Counted from the first letter of the stretch, positions 25,332-34,355 are shown. The stretch: 64,000 nucleotides of DNA from Peptoniphilus_A hominis (GCF_040096015.1 NZ_JBBMFO010000003.1:1-64000), one strand, 5' to 3'. Notes: generated from the sequence alone by a model not told the origin. A program made the numbers and translations.

Positions 25332-26237
25332 TTAGCGTCCTTCCAGTTTTTTCTGCAAAAAAACTTCTATTGGCAGTTGGGCAATAAGTGTTGCCACAAA
25401 AATAATTATTCCACCAATAATTTCTCTCTCACTCATGCTTTGTGAAAGAATGAGCCAGCCAAAGACTGCTCCAAAAACTGATTCAAGGGAGGAGATCATA
25501 GAGGCAACAACTGGGTCCAGTTCCTTTAGTGCCATTAGCTGAATTGTAAATCCAACGCCTGATGACAAGATCCCCACATACAAAATAGGTAGGTAGGACT
25601 TTAAAATTGCACTCATATCTATTCCCTCAAAAATAAGAGCAGCTATTAGGGAGAAAAATCCACAAACTGCAAATTGAATTAAGGAAACTAAAACTGCATT
25701 AGTGTCCTTGGAAAACTCTGATAGCATTAAAATGTGAATAGCAAAAACAATTGAACCAAAAATTGTAATCAAATCGCCAATATTCATGCTAAGGCTTCCC
25801 TTTACTGACATGAGATAAGTTCCAATCATGGCAAGAACTATACACATTTGAAGTTTTTTATTTATTTTCTTTCCATAAAAGAGTCCAATTATTGGAATAA
25901 AAACTATATAAAGTGCAGTGAGAAAACTTGCCTTGCCTGCAGTTGTATAGACAAGACCAAATTGTTGAAAATTAATGCCAAAAGTAAAGACAAGTCCACA
26001 AAGAATTCCACCCCTTATGGTTCTTTTCATGTCAAATTTTTGCTCTCTATAGGTTTTTGATGTTTTATTAAAAAACACATAGGTTAGGTACAAAAATATT
26101 ATAGCTACAACAGACCTTGCAGCTGTAAAAGTAAAGGGTCCTATGTGTTCCATGCCCTGGGCTTGTGCCACAAAGGCAAGTCCCCAAATTATTGATGTGA
26201 TAAATAACATTATTGAAGCTTTTAATTCTTTACCCAT
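25332..26237 (-). CDS. EamA-family (DMT) transporter
   Basis: About 301 residues with ten predicted transmembrane helices in two EamA repeats (first: MLFITSIIWGLAFVAQ...; second from about residue 160). Start at ATG 26237 with SD GGTGGTG; an in-frame TTG upstream is less likely. Members export metabolites or amino acids; the substrate cannot be told from sequence. Confidence 0.85.
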   Translation of the reverse strand: MGKELKASIMLFITSIIWGLAFVAQAQGMEHIGPFTFTAARSVVAIIFLYLTYVFFNKTSKTYREQKFDMKRTIRGGILCGLVFTFGINFQQFGLVYTTAGKASFLTALYIVFIPIIGLFYGKKINKKLQMCIVLAMIGTYLMSVKGSLSMNIGDLITIFGSIVFAIHILMLSEFSKDTNAVLVSLIQFAVCGFFSLIAALIFEGIDMSAILKSYLPILYVGILSSGVGFTIQLMALKELDPVVASMISSLESVFGAVFGWLILSQSMSEREIIGGIIIFVATLIAQLPIEVFLQKKLEGR

Positions 26238-26379
26238 TAAAACACCACCCAAAAAAACACCAATCCAGCGTTATCAACTAAATTGATGCTATTATTTTAT
26301 AATTTAATAATATCATAATTTATCCCGAAAAAACAGTGATGTGTTAAGTATATTTTCCTCTTATCTTTAATTATTTAGA

Positions 26380-26408
26380 TTAGACCTTTTGCAAATCTCA
26401 TGTATAAT
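26380..26408 (+). promoter_or_regulatory. Promoter of the M17 aminopeptidase gene
   Basis: TTAGAC, 17-base spacer, TATAAT; predicted start about 10 bases before the SD. Confidence 0.65.
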
Positions 26409-26425
26409 TAAGGTAGAGGTGAAAT

Positions 26426-27853
26426 ATGATTAAATTTAATTTGTATAAAGAAGGGGGACTCAAAGTCCACTTTGTAAAAAAAGATGGGGAACTTCCAGAA
26501 GAGATTAAGGAATATCTTGAAAAGAAAAAATTTTCATATAAGTTTAAGGAATCTCTTTATCTTCCTAGTTTTCTTGAAGAATCAGAAATTTTTATGGGCC
26601 TAGGAGAAGATGAACTTGACCTAGAAGATGTGAGAAATCTTTTCTTTGAGCTTGGAAATATTTTAAGAGACAATGAAGAACATGAAGTTGAGATTAAAAT
26701 GCCAGACCTTGGTATGTGCAACAGAAAAACTATTATGGCAGCCTACGAAGGTCTTCGCCAAGGTGAATATGAATTCACTAAAAAAACTGATGTTAAAGAA
26801 AAAAAGGCTGACTTTGAACTTACAGTGAACTACTCTGCCTTTAAGGGACCTGAAGAAAAACTTCGTGCCGGCCTAGATAAAATGGAAAATATTATGGATG
26901 GAGTTTTCCTTGCAAGAGACCTTGTAAATGAAAGGGCCAATATAATTTATCCAGAGAGCCTTGCTAATATTGCAGTAGAAAAATTAGAAAAGCTTGGCGT
27001 AAAGGTAAGGGTTTATGAAGAAGATGAAATCGAAAAAATTGGCATGAAGGCCTTTTTAAGAGTGGCAGCAGGCGCAAGTAACCGTCCAAGACTTATTGTA
27101 ATGGAATATAAAAATGCTGAGGCAGAAAAAATTGCCCTAGTTGGCAAGGGACTAACTTACGATTCTGGTGGCTACAACATAAAAACACCTGCCGGCATGA
27201 ACTATATGCACTGCGACATGGGTGGTGCAGGCACAGTTATTGGTACAATCTATGCCCTTGCAAAGAACAAGGCCAAGGTAAATGTTGTGGGAGTAGTTGC
27301 CGCTTGCGAAAATATGATTTCAGGCGCATCTTACAAGTCTGGCGATGTAATTGACTCCATGAAGGGGCTTACAATTGAAGTGGCAAACACTGACGCCGAA
27401 GGAAGAATTACCCTTGCCGATGCAGTCCACTATGCCACAAATGATCTTGGTGCAGAAAAAATAATTGACCTTGCTACGCTTACTGGCGCAGTTACAATTG
27501 CCCTTGGAGAAGTTTACACAGGTGCTGTTACAAATAACCAAGACTTCTACAAGGAAGTCCTTAAAGCTGGAAAATTATCTGGTGAAAAAATTTGGGTCTT
27601 CCCTTATGATGAGGACTACAAAAAATTAAACAAGTCAGAAGTTGCAGATATAAAGAACACTTCAGGTAGAGATGCAGGCTCTGTTACAGCAGGACTATTT
27701 GTTGGCGAATTTGTAAAAGAAGGCACGCCTTGGGTCCACCTAGACATAGCAGCAACAGCCTATAGAAATAAAAAATCAGGCTACCTTCCAAAGAATGCAA
27801 CGGGAATTCATGTAAAGACATTAAACAACCTACTGGACCCAACAGATTGCTAA
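26426..27853 (+). CDS. pepA: Leucyl aminopeptidase, M17 family
   Basis: Cytosolic dimetal aminopeptidase releasing N-terminal amino acids. 475 residues; the C-terminal catalytic domain carries the M17 signature NTDAEGRITLADAV and the metal-ligand segment GLTYDSGGYNIK, plus CDMGGAGTV. Fits an organism living on peptides and amino acids. Own promoter and terminator. Confidence 0.93.
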   Translation: MIKFNLYKEGGLKVHFVKKDGELPEEIKEYLEKKKFSYKFKESLYLPSFLEESEIFMGLGEDELDLEDVRNLFFELGNILRDNEEHEVEIKMPDLGMCNRKTIMAAYEGLRQGEYEFTKKTDVKEKKADFELTVNYSAFKGPEEKLRAGLDKMENIMDGVFLARDLVNERANIIYPESLANIAVEKLEKLGVKVRVYEEDEIEKIGMKAFLRVAAGASNRPRLIVMEYKNAEAEKIALVGKGLTYDSGGYNIKTPAGMNYMHCDMGGAGTVIGTIYALAKNKAKVNVVGVVAACENMISGASYKSGDVIDSMKGLTIEVANTDAEGRITLADAVHYATNDLGAEKIIDLATLTGAVTIALGEVYTGAVTNNQDFYKEVLKAGKLSGEKIWVFPYDEDYKKLNKSEVADIKNTSGRDAGSVTAGLFVGEFVKEGTPWVHLDIAATAYRNKKSGYLPKNATGIHVKTLNNLLDPTDC

Positions 27854-27864
27854 AATTTTACCAC

Positions 27865-27892
27865 AACCACTGGCTAAGGCTAGTGGTTTTTT
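27865..27892 (+). terminator. Terminator of the aminopeptidase gene
   Basis: AACCACT/AGTGGTT stem with TTTTTT. Confidence 0.8.
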
Positions 27893-27898
27893 CAATTA

Positions 27899-27935
27899 AA
27901 AAACTCTGCCAGGTAAGGGTCCCGACAGAGTTTTT
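27899..27935. terminator. Second, symmetric terminator between pepA and hppA
   Basis: Arms AAAACTCTG and CAGAGTTTT (27900-27908 / 27926-27934), with T-runs on both strands. Confidence 0.75.
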
Positions 27936-27961
27936 AAAAATTTAGTCTTGTTTGCAATAAA

Positions 27962-27993
27962 AAATCTGCTAGAGATTTCTCTCTAACAGATTT
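27962..27993 (-). terminator. Terminator of hppA
   Basis: AAATCTG/CAGATTT extended by TAGAGA/TCTCTA across one mismatch; 6 bases after the hppA stop. Confidence 0.8.
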
Positions 27994-27998
27994 ATTTT

Positions 27999-30002
27999 TT
28001 ATAGGAAAACTCCGCCGTATGCAACAAATAGTGGTGCAAATACAAGGGATACAACAGTAATAAGTTTAATTAGAATATTAAGAGAAGGTCCTGATGTATC
28101 TTTGAATGGGTCACCAACAGTATCTCCAGTTACAGCTGCCTTGTGAGCTTCTGAACCCTTGCCACCGTGTGCTCCACCTTCAATGTATTTCTTTGCATTG
28201 TCCCAAGCTCCACCAGCGTTTGACATAAAGATTGCCATTAGTACGCCTGTTACAAGAGCTCCTGCTTGAAGTCCACCTAGGGCTTCTGTTCCAAGTAGTA
28301 TTCCTACTAGTACTGGAACTATTACTGCTATAAGTCCTGGTATAATCATTTGCTTTAGGGCTGCTCCTGTTGAGATGTCTACACATCTTGCATAGTCAGG
28401 AGTTCCTGTGCCTTCCATGATGCCAGGTATTTCTTTAAATTGTCTTCTTACTTCGTCGATCATTTCTGATGCTGCATTACCTACTGCTGACATTGTTAGT
28501 GCAGAGAAGGCAAATGGTAGCATACCACCAACGAATGTTGCAGCTATAACTTCTGGCTTAGAAATATCAATTCCACTTAGTCCAGTTGCGTTGATATAAG
28601 AAACGAAAAGTGCAAGGGCAGTAAGTGCTGCTGATCCAATTGCAAATCCCTTTCCTATTGCTGCTGTTGTATTACCAACAGAGTCAAGTGAGTCTGTGAT
28701 TTCACGAACGTCTTCTGGTAGGTCGCACATTTCTGCAATACCACCAGCGTTATCAGCGATTGGTCCGTAAGCATCTACGGCAATTGTCATACCAGTTGTT
28801 GAAAGCATACCAACAGCTGCTAGTGAAATTCCGTAAAGTCCAATAACTGGATCTGCGCTTCCGCCAGCTCCAAGGAAGGATGCTATAATTCCAATAGCGA
28901 TAACAATAATTGGTCCAACTGTTGACATCATACCAACAGAAAGTCCAGCAATAATATTTGTAGAAGCTCCAGTTTGTGATTCTGCACCAATTCTCTTTAC
29001 TGGTGCATAGTCATCAGCTGTGTAATATTCTGTGAATTTAGAAATAATTAGACCAACTGCAATACCAATAATTACTGGTGCAAAAGGTGCAAAGCTTCCG
29101 AAAATTACATTTGATAAAATAGCTGAAGCAACCATAGTAACAGCTGCTGCTACATATTCTCCTGCGTTAAGAGCCTTTTGTGGGTTCTTGTCTCCCTTTA
29201 CAAAGAAAGCTGCTACAATTGATGCTAAAATACCAACTGTTGCAACAAGAAGACCAAATTTAACTCCATCTTCTCCATAAGCTACTACTCCAAGAGTGAT
29301 AACTGATAGAAGAGCTCCTACATAAGATTCAAATAAGTCAGCGCCCATTCCAGCTACGTCCCCAACGTTATCTCCTACGTTATCAGCAATAACTGCAGGG
29401 TTTCTTGGGTCGTCTTCTGGGATACCAGCTTCAACCTTACCTACAAGGTCAGCTCCAACGTCGGCTGCCTTAGTGTAGATACCTCCACCTACTCTTGCGA
29501 AAAGTGCAATAGAAGATGCTCCAAGTGAAAATCCTGTAATAATTTCAGTTTGTCCATCTGTAAAGAAGTATGCGCAAGTAATACCAATGATTCCTAGACC
29601 AACAACGCACATTCCCATTACAACTCCACCTGAAAAGGCAACGTCAAGTGCTTTACCTAGTCCACCCTTCCATGCTGCATTAGTTGTTCTAACATTTGCC
29701 TTTGTGGCAACTTTCATACCAACATAACCAGCAGCTACTGAAAAGATAGCTCCAACAACGAAACAAATAGCAGTTGGAATTGATTTAAGTCCTACTGCCA
29801 AGATAATTGCAAGTACAATGACAAAAACAACAAGAGCCTTATATTCCCTTGTTAAAAATGCCATAGCTCCTTCTGAAATGTAAGAAGAAATTTCCTTCAT
29901 TCTTTCATTTCCGGCATCTTGTTTTGACACAAAGCTTGCCTTGTAAAAAGCAAATAGTAGTGCCAAAACGCCGACTATAGGAGCTAAATATAAAGTATTC
30001 AT
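27999..30002 (-). CDS. hppA: Membrane-bound cation-translocating pyrophosphatase
   Basis: Integral membrane PPase that couples pyrophosphate hydrolysis to Na+ and/or H+ pumping. 667 residues, about 16 membrane segments. Substrate motifs: GGGIYTKAADVGADLVGKVE, DDPRNPAVIADNVGDNVGD and DTVGDPFKDTSGPSLN. The segment GNTTAAIGKGFAIGSA carries Ala where K+-independent enzymes have Lys, pointing to a K+-dependent enzyme, the class containing the Na+ pumps; the ion itself is not decided. SD AAGGAGG. It follows secG and a tiny hydrophobic ORF. Confidence 0.96.
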   Translation of the reverse strand: MNTLYLAPIVGVLALLFAFYKASFVSKQDAGNERMKEISSYISEGAMAFLTREYKALVVFVIVLAIILAVGLKSIPTAICFVVGAIFSVAAGYVGMKVATKANVRTTNAAWKGGLGKALDVAFSGGVVMGMCVVGLGIIGITCAYFFTDGQTEIITGFSLGASSIALFARVGGGIYTKAADVGADLVGKVEAGIPEDDPRNPAVIADNVGDNVGDVAGMGADLFESYVGALLSVITLGVVAYGEDGVKFGLLVATVGILASIVAAFFVKGDKNPQKALNAGEYVAAAVTMVASAILSNVIFGSFAPFAPVIIGIAVGLIISKFTEYYTADDYAPVKRIGAESQTGASTNIIAGLSVGMMSTVGPIIVIAIGIIASFLGAGGSADPVIGLYGISLAAVGMLSTTGMTIAVDAYGPIADNAGGIAEMCDLPEDVREITDSLDSVGNTTAAIGKGFAIGSAALTALALFVSYINATGLSGIDISKPEVIAATFVGGMLPFAFSALTMSAVGNAASEMIDEVRRQFKEIPGIMEGTGTPDYARCVDISTGAALKQMIIPGLIAVIVPVLVGILLGTEALGGLQAGALVTGVLMAIFMSNAGGAWDNAKKYIEGGAHGGKGSEAHKAAVTGDTVGDPFKDTSGPSLNILIKLITVVSLVFAPLFVAYGGVFL

Positions 30003-30034
30003 TATAATCCTCCTTAAATTTTAATTGCAAGTAT

Positions 30035-30103
30035 TTATAAAATGGCTGCTAATAAAAATACAATTGCAATAAAGACCACTACAGGAAGTAGAAAAAATAT
30101 CAT
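30035..30103 (-). CDS. 22-residue hydrophobic micro-ORF between secG and hppA
   Basis: ATG at 30103 preceded by a strong SD (GGGAGGG, 7 bases), then 22 codons ending in TAA at 30035. The peptide begins MIFFLLPVVV and ends FLLAAIL, without a charged residue: a single membrane-spanning helix. It lies 23 bases after the secG stop and 32 bases before hppA, same strand. The quality of the SD and its length, which just spans a bilayer, argue for a real membrane micropeptide, for example an accessory of the pyrophosphatase, as KdpF is for KdpABC. This is inference; no homologue is known to me. Confidence 0.55.
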   Translation of the reverse strand: MIFFLLPVVVFIAIVFLLAAIL

Positions 30104-30126
30104 TTCTATTCCCTCCCTAATTTTAA

Positions 30127-30351
30127 TTAAATTGCAGCTAAAATAATAAGTGCAAGTGCAAAAACGATGCTTGAAATCATTACAATTTTATTTTGGATGT
30201 CTTTTTTACTAGAACCTTTATGTGAGCCCCACATAGTAGTTTCTTCACCTTGAAGAGTTCCAAGACCAGCTTGATCTGATTCCATTTGTGCCACTACAGC
30301 TATTATAATAATGCTTGAAATAATAATTATAATAGATAATAAAGTTTGCAA
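30127..30351 (-). CDS. secG: Preprotein translocase subunit SecG
   Basis: 74 residues with the SecG layout: a hydrophobic N-terminal helix (LLSIIIIISSIIIIAVVAQ), a polar loop with AGLGTLQGEETTMWGSHKG, and a second membrane helix (IVMISSIVFALALIILAAI). It forms part of SecYEG. Start TTG at 30351 with SD GGGAGG. Sequence is more divergent than usual in the loop (QMESDQAG in place of QxSKxAG), but length and topology fit. Confidence 0.8.
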   Translation of the reverse strand: MQTLLSIIIIISSIIIIAVVAQMESDQAGLGTLQGEETTMWGSHKGSSKKDIQNKIVMISSIVFALALIILAAI

Positions 30352-30451
30352 ACAACTACCTCCCTTAAATTTCTATAACATATAAATTCTAACACAGCAA
30401 GCCATTCTTATCAACGAATTTATACGATTTTTGACGATTTTTGGCAATTTT

Positions 30452-31042
30452 TTAAGAGCTTAGCTCATTTTTTAGAGAATTTTCAATTAAATCTTCCCTA
30501 TCTTGCATTGCAAGAAGAGTTTTTTCTATTAATTCATCAAGTTCCCAGCCTAAATTTTCTGCTCCTTTTTTTATAACATCACGAGAACAGCCTTCAGCAA
30601 ATTTTTTGTCCTTAAATTTTTTCTTCACACTTTTTAAATTCATGTCCTTGGTGCTCTTAGAGGGTCTCATAAGAGATGCAGCGTAGATTAAACCTGTAAG
30701 CTCATCTACTGCAAAAAGGACCTTCTCCATAAAAAGCTCTGGCTCAACGCTTGAACAAAGACCGTGACCGTGAGATAAAATTGCGTGGACTAGTTCATCA
30801 CTTCCACCTGCTCCCTTTAAAATTTCTGGGGTATTTTTCAAATGCTCTTCAGGATATTTTTCATAATCAACATCGTGAAGGAGGCCTGCCATTTTCCAAA
30901 AGTCCACATTGTCCTTGTCAAATTCTTCTGCAAAATATCCCATTACACTTTCAAGAGTTAGGGCATGTCTTATGTGAAAGTCTTCCTTGTTGTATTCCTT
31001 TAAAAGTTTTAGGCCATCTTCTCTACTTATTCCACTATTCAT
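30452..31042 (-). CDS. HD-domain hydrolase
   Basis: 196 residues with an HD metal-binding pattern: H in FHIRHALTLESVMG, HD in MAGLLHDVDYEKYPEEH, and further H and D in AILSHGHG and AVDELTGLIYA. This group (HDIG-related) has predicted phosphohydrolase activity on an unknown substrate. Single gene divergent from gapdh. Confidence 0.8.
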   Translation of the reverse strand: MNSGISREDGLKLLKEYNKEDFHIRHALTLESVMGYFAEEFDKDNVDFWKMAGLLHDVDYEKYPEEHLKNTPEILKGAGGSDELVHAILSHGHGLCSSVEPELFMEKVLFAVDELTGLIYAASLMRPSKSTKDMNLKSVKKKFKDKKFAEGCSRDVIKKGAENLGWELDELIEKTLLAMQDREDLIENSLKNELSS

Positions 31043-31086
31043 ATCGCCACTTCCTTTTTACCTATATTATCACAATAATTTTTGAA

Positions 31087-31114
31087 TTTCACTTTTTTCT
31101 ACTTGTGTTATAAT
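31087..31114 (+). promoter_or_regulatory. Promoter of the GAPDH gene
   Basis: TTTCAC, 16-base spacer, TATAAT with an upstream TG (extended -10, TGTTATAAT). Confidence 0.6.
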
Positions 31115-31147
31115 GAATATAAGAATGCAATGATTACGGAGGTTTTT

Positions 31148-32167
31148 ATGAAAAAAAATGTTGGCATAATGGGATTTGGAAGAATTGGCAGAGATGCTCT
31201 TAGAATTTGGGCTCTAAGAGATGATTGTAACTTCGAAGTTACTCATGTAGCCGTTAGAAACTTAGACAAAACTTTAAAGGAAAGAACTCACCTATTTAAA
31301 TTTGATTCTATTTATAGAAGATTCCCTGGCGAAATTGAATTTACTGATGACGGAATGATTATCAATGGAAAGAAAGTTACTTTTGTTGAATCAAAAACTC
31401 CAGACCAAATGAATTGGAAGGAACTTGGCGTTGACATTGTTATTGACTCTTCAGGTGCCTTCAAAGATGAAGACAAGGCTAGAGGACATCTAACAAGTGG
31501 AGCAAAAAAAGTTGTCTTAACTTCTCCAGGCAAGGGCGACATGCTTACTGTTGTAATGGGAGTTAACGACGACAAGTATGATCCAGCTGCCCACGACATT
31601 ATTTCCAACGCATCCTGTACTACAAACTGTCTTGCTCCAGTTACAAAAGTTATTTTAGAAAACTTTGGCATCAAGAAGGGACTTATGTCCACAGTTCACG
31701 CCTACACTAATGACCAAAATATTCACGATGGCGTTCACAAAAAGGACATGCGTCGTGCAAGAATGGGTGCTGAAAATATTATTCCTACTTCAACTGGTGC
31801 AGCTAAGGCTGTTGGAAAAGTTATTCCAGAAGTTGACGGAATTTTAACTGGCTTTGCCCTAAGAGTTCCTGTTCCAACTGGCTCTCTTGTTGATGTTACT
31901 TTTGAACTTGAAAAGGAAGCTACTGTTGAAGAAATCAATGCAGCAATGAAAAAGGCAGCTGAAAATGAATTAAAGGGCATCCTTGAATATTCTGAAGACG
32001 AACTTGTTTCATCTGACATCATAGGCAACACTCACTCTTCTATTTTCGATTCACTTCTTACAACAGTTAACGGAAAAATGGTTAAATTAATTTCTTGGTA
32101 CGACAACGAATGGGGTTACACTGAAAGAGTTATTGATTTGACAGAAAAAATTGCAGAATCTCTATAA
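31148..32167 (+). CDS. gap: Glyceraldehyde-3-phosphate dehydrogenase, with altered cofactor loop
   Basis: Glycolytic dehydrogenase, about 339 residues from ATG 31148 (SD CGGAGG); longer in-frame starts lack an SD. Catalytic C157 in SNASCTTNCLAP and H184 in STVHAYTNDQ; C-terminal WYDNEWGYTERVIDL. Two unusual sites: the glycine-rich motif reads GIMGFGRIGR instead of GINGFGRIGR, and the loop after the second strand reads AVRNLDKT where NAD-type enzymes have the Asp of AINDLTD. This suggests relaxed or NADP-preferring cofactor use. No other glycolytic gene is adjacent. Confidence 0.92.
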   Translation: MKKNVGIMGFGRIGRDALRIWALRDDCNFEVTHVAVRNLDKTLKERTHLFKFDSIYRRFPGEIEFTDDGMIINGKKVTFVESKTPDQMNWKELGVDIVIDSSGAFKDEDKARGHLTSGAKKVVLTSPGKGDMLTVVMGVNDDKYDPAAHDIISNASCTTNCLAPVTKVILENFGIKKGLMSTVHAYTNDQNIHDGVHKKDMRRARMGAENIIPTSTGAAKAVGKVIPEVDGILTGFALRVPVPTGSLVDVTFELEKEATVEEINAAMKKAAENELKGILEYSEDELVSSDIIGNTHSSIFDSLLTTVNGKMVKLISWYDNEWGYTERVIDLTEKIAESL

Positions 32168-32172
32168 TTTTT

Positions 32173-32200
32173 AAAAAGGCTTGCTGGAGCCAGCCTTTTA
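32173..32200 (+). terminator. Terminator of the GAPDH gene
   Basis: AAAAGGCT/AGCCTTTT stem followed by ATTTT. Confidence 0.8.
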
Positions 32201-32204
32201 TTTT

Positions 32205-32240
32205 AAAAGGAGCCAAAGTTTTTACACTCTGGCTCCTTTT
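32205..32240. terminator. Symmetric terminator between gap and the metA-aspartokinase gene
   Basis: Perfect arms AAAAGGAGCCA and TGGCTCCTTTT; it ends 2 bases before the stop codon of the convergent gene. Confidence 0.9.
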
Positions 32241-32241
32241 T

Positions 32242-34038
32242 TTAGTCTTTAATAACTGTTCCATGATTTCTAGGATTATTTGTGTTTAAAATTTTTATGG
32301 TAATATTTTTTTCTTCAACGGGCCTTATGGCATCGCCTTGGTAGACCTGGGCCCCCTTATCTATTATTTCCTTTAGCTCCTTAAAATTTAGCTTGTCAAT
32401 TGTCTTTGCATCAGGATCCTTATTGGGGTCTGATGTCATTATTCCATTTACATCAGTCCAGTTTTCGTAGACCTTGGAGTCCAGCGCGTAGGCTATAAGG
32501 CTTCCTGTGTAGTCGCTGCCGCCCCTTGTGAAAGTTACAATGTCGCCATTGTTGTCGCTGCCATAAAATCCCGGTACCACTGCCTTTTGGTTGTCGCCAA
32601 TGTGGATTCTTATTGACTCTCTTGATTTTTTTAAATCAACTTGACCTTCCTCGTCAAAAATTATTATGTCCTTGGCGTCTATAAAGTCGTAATCTAAATA
32701 TTTTGACAAAAGTTTTGCATTTAAAAACTCGCCCCTGCTGACGATGAAGTCCTTGTTATTTGAATTTTTTATCTGGTCAAAGACAAATTTTAGTTCATCG
32801 TCCCAAAATTCTTCAAGTTTCAAATCCACTGCAATGTCAGAAAATCTTTTTTCAATTTTTTCCAGTTGGGTGTCCCTATAGGCTCTTTGGGCAGCAAGCT
32901 CTTCTTCAAGAGACTTTATAATTTTTTCAAGGTTCTCAATTTTTGAATTTTTATCAGATAGAGAAATTAATTCATCTGTGACCTTTGTGTCTTCTTTAAA
33001 TCTTCTTCCCGGTGCAGAAACTACAATTACATCTCTGTCTTCCTTGGAGAAAATAATTTTTTTCACCTTGGCAAATTGTCCCGCGTCCTTTAAGGAGCTG
33101 CCGCCAAACTTTGAAACAGACTTGCCTTCTATTGTTTCAATGGCAAAAGGTGTCTCTTGATATACGCAGTAGTTTAGCCAGTTGGAGAAGAACAAGTTTC
33201 CTGCAGACCTCCACCTAATTTTTATTTCCTTCTTAGGGTCATTGTCCTCATAATAATTTTGTGGTGGGGCAATTTTCTTGCCCTGAGAAATATCTCTAAT
33301 GTATTCACTGTGTAGGGTGTCCTTGTCATATTCCCAGTGACCAAAGTTAAATACAAAGCGGTTGTCCTTTGTAGTGGCAAGGGAAACTCCAGTGTCAGGT
33401 CTTGCTGCAAGGACTTCTAAGTCTTCTATGTCCTCTAGGTCTTCTGCCTTAACATAAGTGTGCCTTGATGTTGGAACTAAAAATGTGTCGTCAAAACCCT
33501 TGACGATTTTATTGTCCTTTAGCTTGTCAAATTCAAAGACGCCAAATATTTTTCCATCAGACACCTTGTGGTCAATCTTGTAATAGTGATAGAGGGCTGC
33601 TTGGGCTGACCAGCATATAAACATTGTGGAGTAGACATTTTCCTTGGCAAATTCAAAAATTGTCTTTAGTTCGTCCCAATATTTAATTTCTTCATAGGCA
33701 ATAGTTTCAATTGGGGCTCCAGTTATTATCATTGCGTCGTACTTCTTGTGCTTAATATCTTCATAGGTTTTGTAGAAGGCTCTTAGTCTTTTTAAATCGC
33801 TATTTGTTGGATTGTAGGACTCCATTCTCACAAGGTCAATATTTATTTGAAGGGCTGTGTTAGATAACATTCTCAAAAGTTGAAGCTCTGTCTCTTCCTT
33901 TTTAGGCATTAAATTTACAATTGCAATGCTAAGGGGTCTTATGTCCTGCTCCTTGGCAGATGAATCTCTCATTGTAAAAATATTTTCTCTCTCTAAAACT
34001 TCTTCAACTATTAAATCTTTAGGTATTATTAAGGGCAT
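32242..34038 (-). CDS. Fusion of homoserine O-acyltransferase (MetA) and aspartate kinase without ACT domains
   Basis: One frame of 598 residues with no internal stop. Residues 1-298 are a complete MetA: nucleophile C142 (FICWSAQAALYH), catalytic H234 and E236 (NFGHWEYD), and E111 in ITGAPIET, the residue linked to acetyl-CoA rather than succinyl-CoA use. Residues about 303-598 are an aspartokinase catalytic domain: K310-FGGSS, VIVVSAPG, TRGGSDYTGSLIAYAL and a final ILNTNNPRNHGTVI; the usual C-terminal ACT pair is absent. It would combine the first step of the aspartate pathway with the first committed step to methionine. SD GAGAGGAAT. The upstream T-box with Met specifier supports a methionine role. 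Confidence 0.93.
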   Translation of the reverse strand: MPLIIPKDLIVEEVLERENIFTMRDSSAKEQDIRPLSIAIVNLMPKKEETELQLLRMLSNTALQINIDLVRMESYNPTNSDLKRLRAFYKTYEDIKHKKYDAMIITGAPIETIAYEEIKYWDELKTIFEFAKENVYSTMFICWSAQAALYHYYKIDHKVSDGKIFGVFEFDKLKDNKIVKGFDDTFLVPTSRHTYVKAEDLEDIEDLEVLAARPDTGVSLATTKDNRFVFNFGHWEYDKDTLHSEYIRDISQGKKIAPPQNYYEDNDPKKEIKIRWRSAGNLFFSNWLNYCVYQETPFAIETIEGKSVSKFGGSSLKDAGQFAKVKKIIFSKEDRDVIVVSAPGRRFKEDTKVTDELISLSDKNSKIENLEKIIKSLEEELAAQRAYRDTQLEKIEKRFSDIAVDLKLEEFWDDELKFVFDQIKNSNNKDFIVSRGEFLNAKLLSKYLDYDFIDAKDIIIFDEEGQVDLKKSRESIRIHIGDNQKAVVPGFYGSDNNGDIVTFTRGGSDYTGSLIAYALDSKVYENWTDVNGIMTSDPNKDPDAKTIDKLNFKELKEIIDKGAQVYQGDAIRPVEEKNITIKILNTNNPRNHGTVIKD

Positions 34039-34102
34039 TTTTTATTCCTCTCTTCTATAAAATTTGTACTTGTGAGTAATTTTAAATTTTTAGGCTTTAT
34101 AA

Positions 34103-34355
34103 AATAAAAAAAGCTCCCGTCCCATAAGGACGAAAGCTTCGTGTTACCACCTTAATTCTCCCTTATCTCGCAATAAGGGACTCTTCAAGTACTAGCATAC
34201 TCTATCGCTATAACGGGCGAGCCCGTACTCATCTAAATATCGACAAGCACTCGAGAAAGACCATGTTCACTTATTTTTCTTCTACTTCTTTCACCAAACG
34301 AAGCTCTCTGTAATCAGTCCAACAAGTTACTCTTCTCTCTGTTGAGTTTAAATTT
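34103..34355 (-). promoter_or_regulatory. T-box riboswitch, methionine specifier, controlling the metA-aspartokinase fusion
   Basis: Leader with T-box features on the minus strand: Stem I with AGAGAGCTTCG...TTTGGTGAAAG, then GTGAACATGGTC, where the candidate specifier is AUG (34264-34262); hairpins ACGGGC/GCCCGT and CCCTTAT/ATAAGGG; the T-box element GGTGGTAACACG (34151-34140), whose UGGU fits the 3' ACCA end of tRNA-Met; and a terminator AGCTTTCGTCC/GGACGGGAGCT followed by a T-run (to 34103). Uncharged tRNA-Met is expected to favour the antiterminator and switch transcription on. Confidence 0.9.

Noticed and set aside
27320..27541. Minus-strand frame of 73 codons inside the aminopeptidase gene
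   Set aside because: Cys-rich shadow of a conserved coding region, without SD.
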